This document shows positions 59,938 through 64,000 of a stretch of 64,000 bases of DNA, piece after piece. The notes beneath the pieces are model-generated. The model was not told where the DNA came from, ran no database searches, and worked only from the letters and a program-made list of their open reading frames with translations. The first letter of the stretch is position 1, and each line of letters begins with the position of its first letter. The stretch comes from Onchidella celtica (lineage: Eukaryota; Mollusca; Gastropoda; Systellommatophora; Onchidiidae), in assembly GCA_963931925.1 (NCBI GenBank), contig OZ007575.1, forward strand, positions 40,117,846 to 40,181,845, in the 5' to 3' direction. The translations under genes and the position numbers were made by a program.

Positions 59938-60264
59938 TTCAAGAAGAACAATTATATACACGTGCCAGTAGAGAGCGAGAATTACCTTTACCTGTGTGCT
60001 ATCACTGGCCATAGTTCTTATCATTATAACATGTCCTTGCACCTGCTATCGTTTTGTCCAGCAAAATGGTCAGTTGTATTTTTTTCCATCTCATTATGCC
60101 GGTCCAGCGCTGGTTACCCTTAGCTGGAAACTGTCTTGTTTGTGTGTACTATACATGTGTGTATGTTTATGCAAGCATGGGAAACCTTTCATAATAGTAA
60201 GGGCCAGATCTGGGGAAAAAAAAAAATGTGAGGTTGGAGAAGGCTGGATACTCTCATCTCATAT

Positions 60265-61003
60265 GTGTTTATGTCTTTATTTTAGGAGGTTCGTTGCCAT
60301 GGGCATTTGCACCTCACTTTTCTTGTCTTCATTTTGCTTATTGTGCTAAGGATTCAGTTGTTGTTGTTTTTTTAGAATTTTGCTTATTGTGCTAAGGATT
60401 CAGTTGTTGTTGTTTTTTTAGAATTTTGCTTATTGTGCTAAGGATTCAGTTGTTGTTGTTTTTTTAGAATTTTGCTTATTGTGCTAAGGATTCAGTTGTT
60501 GTTGTTTTTTTAGAATTTTGCTTATTGTGCTAAGGATTCAGTTGTTGTTGTTTTTTTAGAATTTTGCTTATTGTGCTAAGGATTCAGTTGTTGTTGTTTT
60601 TTTTAGAATTTTGCTTATTGTGCTAAGGATTCAGTTGTTGTTGTTTTTTTAGAATTTTGCTTATTGTGCTAAGGATTCAGTTGTTGTTGTTTTTTTAGAA
60701 TTTTGCTTATTGTGCTAAGGATTCAGTTGTTGTTTTTTTAGAATTTTGCCCGGACTGCGGCCTTATTCGGCCTGCTGTTCTCAATTTCCAACTGCCAAGA
60801 TACCTTTACCGCGCGCAACATGCGCACGGGCCCTCCGACTTTATCGTCTTATCCGAGAAGACTAGGCGCTCGATCACAACCATAGGATCAGGGACAGGAA
60901 TTTTTCGCCCCCAAAAATTCCAACATGCCTTCACCGACCGGGATTTGACCCGGTACCTTGGGCATGAGAGGCGAGTACCTTGCCTCCAAACCAACGTGTC
61001 CCC
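60265..61003 (-). mobile_element. tRNA-derived SINE, copy 3, with internal 46-bp expansion
   Basis: The minus-strand head GGGACACGTTGGTTTGGAGG and the decayed B box GGGTCAAATCC align with copy 1; the body TTGGCAGTTGGAAATTG is shared. The far end (GGCATTTGCACCTCACTTTT in plus sense) matches copy 1 at ~33079. Between body and far end lie nine head-to-tail copies of a 46-bp unit (60334-60745) where copy 1 has a single ~46-bp stretch. Confidence 0.8.
60334..60745. repeat. 46-bp minisatellite inside the SINE, 9 copies
   Basis: The unit TTGCTTATTGTGCTAAGGAT followed by TCAGTTGTTGTTG, a T run and AGAATT starts at 60334, 60380, 60426, 60472, 60518, 60564, 60611, 60657 and 60703. Units are almost identical; one has an extra T and the last lacks one TTG. 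Confidence 0.95.
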
Positions 61004-61410
61004 ACTTGGCTCTAGACCAACATGTCTCACCTCATATTAAAGCCCTTCTAATACTGACATGTCACTTATTTGGATGTGGATTTTTTACCCTCCCCCTCCC
61101 CCCCCCCCCCAAATCTTGTTTCATTGGGGGGGAAGGGGGGGGTGAGTGCTTGGGTGGTATATTTGTGATTTTATTGATCAGTGACAGGTATGTGATATAA
61201 CTTTCAGTTTGTGGGGGCAGCCGTAATTGCTTGGCGGCGGGATATGGCCCGCTAGCCGTAGATTGCCCATGTCTGGTTTGCCGCAAATGGACGTAGAGAT
61301 GTAATGTTTTTAGTATGTATGTAGAAGTTTATATTAGGCTTGATTGCATCGGTCTTTGATGCAGGACCTGAGTGATGTCGGATACAGTTTCCATATGTTA
61401 ATGTAATAAT

Positions 61411-61569
61411 CAGGGCTGTCTTAACATCATTATGGGCCTCTGGGCAAAGCAGTAGGGATATTTTCTTCCGCCTTTCAAAAACCAATGTCAATTTACATGC
61501 ACTGGGCCCCCTAAACCCTTGGGGGCCCTGGGCAACTGCCCAGTGTGCTCATGCATTAGGACAGCTCTG
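61411..61569. mobile_element. Small hAT-type MITE
   Basis: The left end CAGGGCTGTCTTAA and, in reverse complement, the right end CAGAGCTGTCCTAA form a hAT-type terminal repeat. The flanking octamers GTAATAAT (61403-61410) and ATAATGAT (61570-61577) agree at six of eight positions, an eroded target duplication. The 159-bp interior contains GGGCCCC/GGGGGCCC-rich self-complementary sequence. No coding capacity. Confidence 0.7.
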
Positions 61570-62213
61570 ATAATGATATTTTATTTCTATGGTGTGTGTA
61601 TGTTGGTGTTGTTGTTGTTTTGTTTTTTTTGGGGGGGGGGGGGGAGGAGACAGAGGAGTTTGTAGTATAAGTGAGTGAGAGGGAGAGAGATGACTCAGTG
61701 GTCTGATCCAGCAATCCTGTCCACTCTCCCCGCCCCGAATTTTTTTTTTTGTTTTGTTTTTTTCTCCATTGCTCCGATGTCACGAATGGGATTATTGGTC
61801 TGTCCAGATTCGTGAAGAAATTGGATGCGTTTTCTGGCAACTGGAGCCCGAACCGAGGGCCGGAAACGTCGGAGCCGGGTCTAGATCAACAGCTCAGTTT
61901 TCATTGGCGCTGCTAAACAATATTATACATGCAGTTGGACTATGTGTTGATTTCTGTAAATGTCATGTATATAATACCGTGGGTGGTCAGTTTTGTCATA
62001 TTTATTTATTCCCATTGTAATTGATTGTGCCATTTCTTACTTACTTATTTGGAAAGGAGAGGAGGGGGGATGCGTGTGACTCTGTCAATATATCCGTTAT
62101 GTACATGAATTGGTGATCATGGTGAAGCAGTACCTTTGCCAATGGCATATGCCTGACCTGGTTAATTTTTGTCGCTGTCGTTATTGGTGTAAGTGCAAGG
62201 GTGCCAGGTAATA
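61570..62213. other. Intergenic DNA
   Basis: A G run lies at ~61629-61642. No gene recognised. Confidence 0.4.
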
Positions 62214-62465
62214 ATCGCGACCGACGTTCTTGTTTGTTCCATCTCCATTTTCTGAAAAACTGGAGATCTTTTAGTACGGTACGTAGAAGATGTATGACAA
62301 ACGCACGTTTTGACACTTGTTTAAAATGAAATTTGGCACTTATCAAACAGTTTCACAGTCCCGATTTATTCCAACTCCTTATCATAATAGTAAGCCGCAA
62401 AAGTGAAACGTAGAATTCCTGTTATGCAAGAAGTGGGTTCGGAGCAGACAAGAACCAAGATCGCG
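62214..62465 (-). mobile_element. MITE family A, copy 4
   Basis: The left terminus ATCGCGACCGACGTTCTTGT and the right terminus GCAGACAAGAACCAAGATCG are inverted repeats. The reverse complement of the interior aligns along its length with copies 1 and 3 (TTTGATAAGTGCCAAATTTC and TTTTAAACAAGTGTCAAAAC), so it is inserted in the opposite orientation. About 252 bp, no ORF. Confidence 0.78.
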
Positions 62466-63835
62466 TTATGTAAATAATTCATCAATTTTGTTAAGATCAA
62501 CAGGCATTGAGAACGAGCTCAAAAATTGAATTGGATAGAGAAACTTCGACTCGGCAGGGGGAAAAAATACCCCAGAGGACGGGCGATGGACGTTAACACT
62601 GATAGTTTGGTCTTCGGCACCTCTGAATTCCGTCAATGTTCCCGCCACAAGAGCTGTACTAACGTGAACGTCCTAGCTAGGCGCTTTTCTCTCCGTTTTG
62701 TTCAGTATCGATCGCCGGTCTGTTCAATCGACCTTCTCATCGATTCAGAGACGCGAACTGTTGGCCCCGGACGCCTTTCAAGCTGTCACTTAAGCTTTCT
62801 TTACCTCCAAAGCGTTTTTGTAATGGCTGTGAATTGCCGTTTTGGCAACTGGATTCCGCAGCCAGGATGAAATAAAAATGTTTTTCCCCTCTTTAAGAAA
62901 AGCGGCTGAAATTGTGTTCGACCAGACGGCAAGATAAATGTGAATAGAGGGAGGGAAACATAACTGGAAATATTCGTTTGCGATGTATTGACGCAGCGCT
63001 TGGTCTCGGTGGAAAGGCAAGCGTTTTGTGGCCAGATTTATTGAATAGACACGCCAAATAGAACGGTAATTATGACTTGAACTTGCGAAGTAAAAAATGG
63101 CATCAAGCGCACGGAAATAAAAAATCAAGGGAAGACCTTTGCTGTTGTTGTTTGTTCTCGTGAGCTATTGAGTGAGAGAGAGTTAACATAAAGTATTGTG
63201 TTATGTAACTTGTTTACTGAGTATAAATTCCTTGGGAATGAATTGAAGAATGTGAGGAGTCTTAGGGGACTAACATGTTTGGTTTTTTTATGTTAAGTTT
63301 TTTGGGGAAGGAATGTTAATGTGTGACAAGTACAGGGATGTTAACACTCTTTTCTGACAGCTTAAATTCTTTTGGGGAGGATATTAACAGTGCTTCAGTT
63401 AACACAAATAAATGGCGGGATGTATAATATATCATTTGCGCTGAGAGTTGGGATCACCCTTGGAGGGCTTTTTTCCTGCTGTGTGTTTCTCCACATCTTT
63501 GCTTTTGCTAGCTGTGGGTGGTAGAACGTCTTTCTAGTTCTTCCTAGTGTTACATCATTCTGTCTGTCAACACTGTCCTTTCTCTAGCACAAGCAGATTG
63601 TTACAGTGTTAAAGATTCACAGTTTATATGACTCAAACTTTTGCTAGCCGTGATCTGTCATCTTCTGTTTCTTTGCCTTGTGCGGTCTAAGTGGGAAGAT
63701 TTTATCTATTTCTTTACTACTGTTGTTGTTACTGACTGTTGTTCTTATATACTGTTGTGGTTGTTTGAATTACGCGGTGATGTGTATATTTGACCCGCAG
63801 TTCTCCAACTGCGATTGGATTCTGCAGAATCTTTT
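62466..63835. other. Intergenic DNA
   Basis: Frames at 62526-62870 (+) and 62790-63128 (-) overlap and have no recognised domain. GTTAACA-type words recur near 63180-63410. No gene recognised. Confidence 0.35.
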
Positions 63836-64000
63836 CTTATAGTATAGTATAGTAGTAGGCATCCTTCAGTCCCGGAAGACTATGGGGTTACGCTCTGTGT
63901 TTTTTCTGGTACAGCGTCTGGTCTGGCTGGCCAGTCCGATGCGGGAATGGCAGTCTCTGTGGCAGAGGGCACAGAATGATGAAGTCTGAGGCTGATCTTA
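63836..64000 (-). mobile_element. Probable LINE or SINE 3' end with (ATACT)n tail, cut by the window edge
   Basis: In reverse complement the block ends CTTCCGGGACTGAAGGATGC, then CTACTACTATACTATACTAT. A unique sequence closed by a short pentanucleotide array resembles the other two LINE 3' ends in this window. The rest lies beyond position 64000, so the class is uncertain. Confidence 0.5.

Noticed and set aside
60334..60745. Regularly spaced repeats that could suggest a CRISPR array
   Set aside because: Units are contiguous with no unique spacers, and the DNA is eukaryotic; it is a minisatellite within a SINE.

Overview
The window is animal nuclear DNA. Genes are split by introns with GT..AG junctions, coding density is very low, and most of the sequence is degraded transposable elements, minisatellites and long simple repeats. 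The Shaker-class channel, the tRNA-derived SINEs and the LINE tails suggest a lophotrochozoan, most likely a gastropod mollusc. That assignment is an inference, because nothing here is species-diagnostic.

Only three stretches carry convincing host genes. (1) 13501-14563, + strand: two phase-compatible internal exons of an unrecognised protein rich in Ser and Arg, with a possible terminal exon at 14745-14823. (2) 22815-22958, - strand: the first coding exon of the U1 snRNP 70 kDa protein (SNRNP70); its RRM-encoding exons were not found. (3) 24101-25648, + strand: a complete, uninterrupted Kv1 (Shaker) potassium channel of 515 residues with T1 domain, S1-S6, GYGD filter, PVP hinge and a C-terminal PDZ ligand. 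SNRNP70 and Kv1 are head to head, with about 1.1 kb between their start codons, so they may share a promoter region. The Kv1 leader holds a four-codon uORF and a second upstream AUG that opens an out-of-frame ORF overlapping the channel start.

The rest is repeats. 1-13.5 kb: a THAP-domain remnant, a hAT element with 8-bp target duplication, and a TCTA/CCAT microsatellite. 14.8-22.8 kb: AT-rich intergenic or intronic DNA, a second hAT-like element between two copies of a ~140-bp repeat, and a 5'-truncated LINE whose reverse-transcriptase C-terminus is still open. 25.6-34 kb: Kv1 downstream sequence, a first copy of a TIR element (MITE family A), and a tRNA-derived SINE. 34-48 kb: 52-bp, degenerate and 47-bp minisatellites, a frameshifted LINE C-terminus, more MITEs and a second SINE. 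48.2-50.7 kb: a very recent 1.22-kb tandem duplication. 50.7-64 kb: CT tracts, a 30-bp minisatellite open in all frames, three MITE families, a LINE remnant with a pentanucleotide tail, a third SINE with a 46-bp internal expansion, and a LINE-type tail at the right edge.

I see no operon-like gene system and nothing prokaryotic. The most interesting material is the Kv1/SNRNP70 promoter region, the unidentified exons at 13.5 kb, the several small inverted-repeat element families, and a minisatellite that appears to have arisen inside a SINE.
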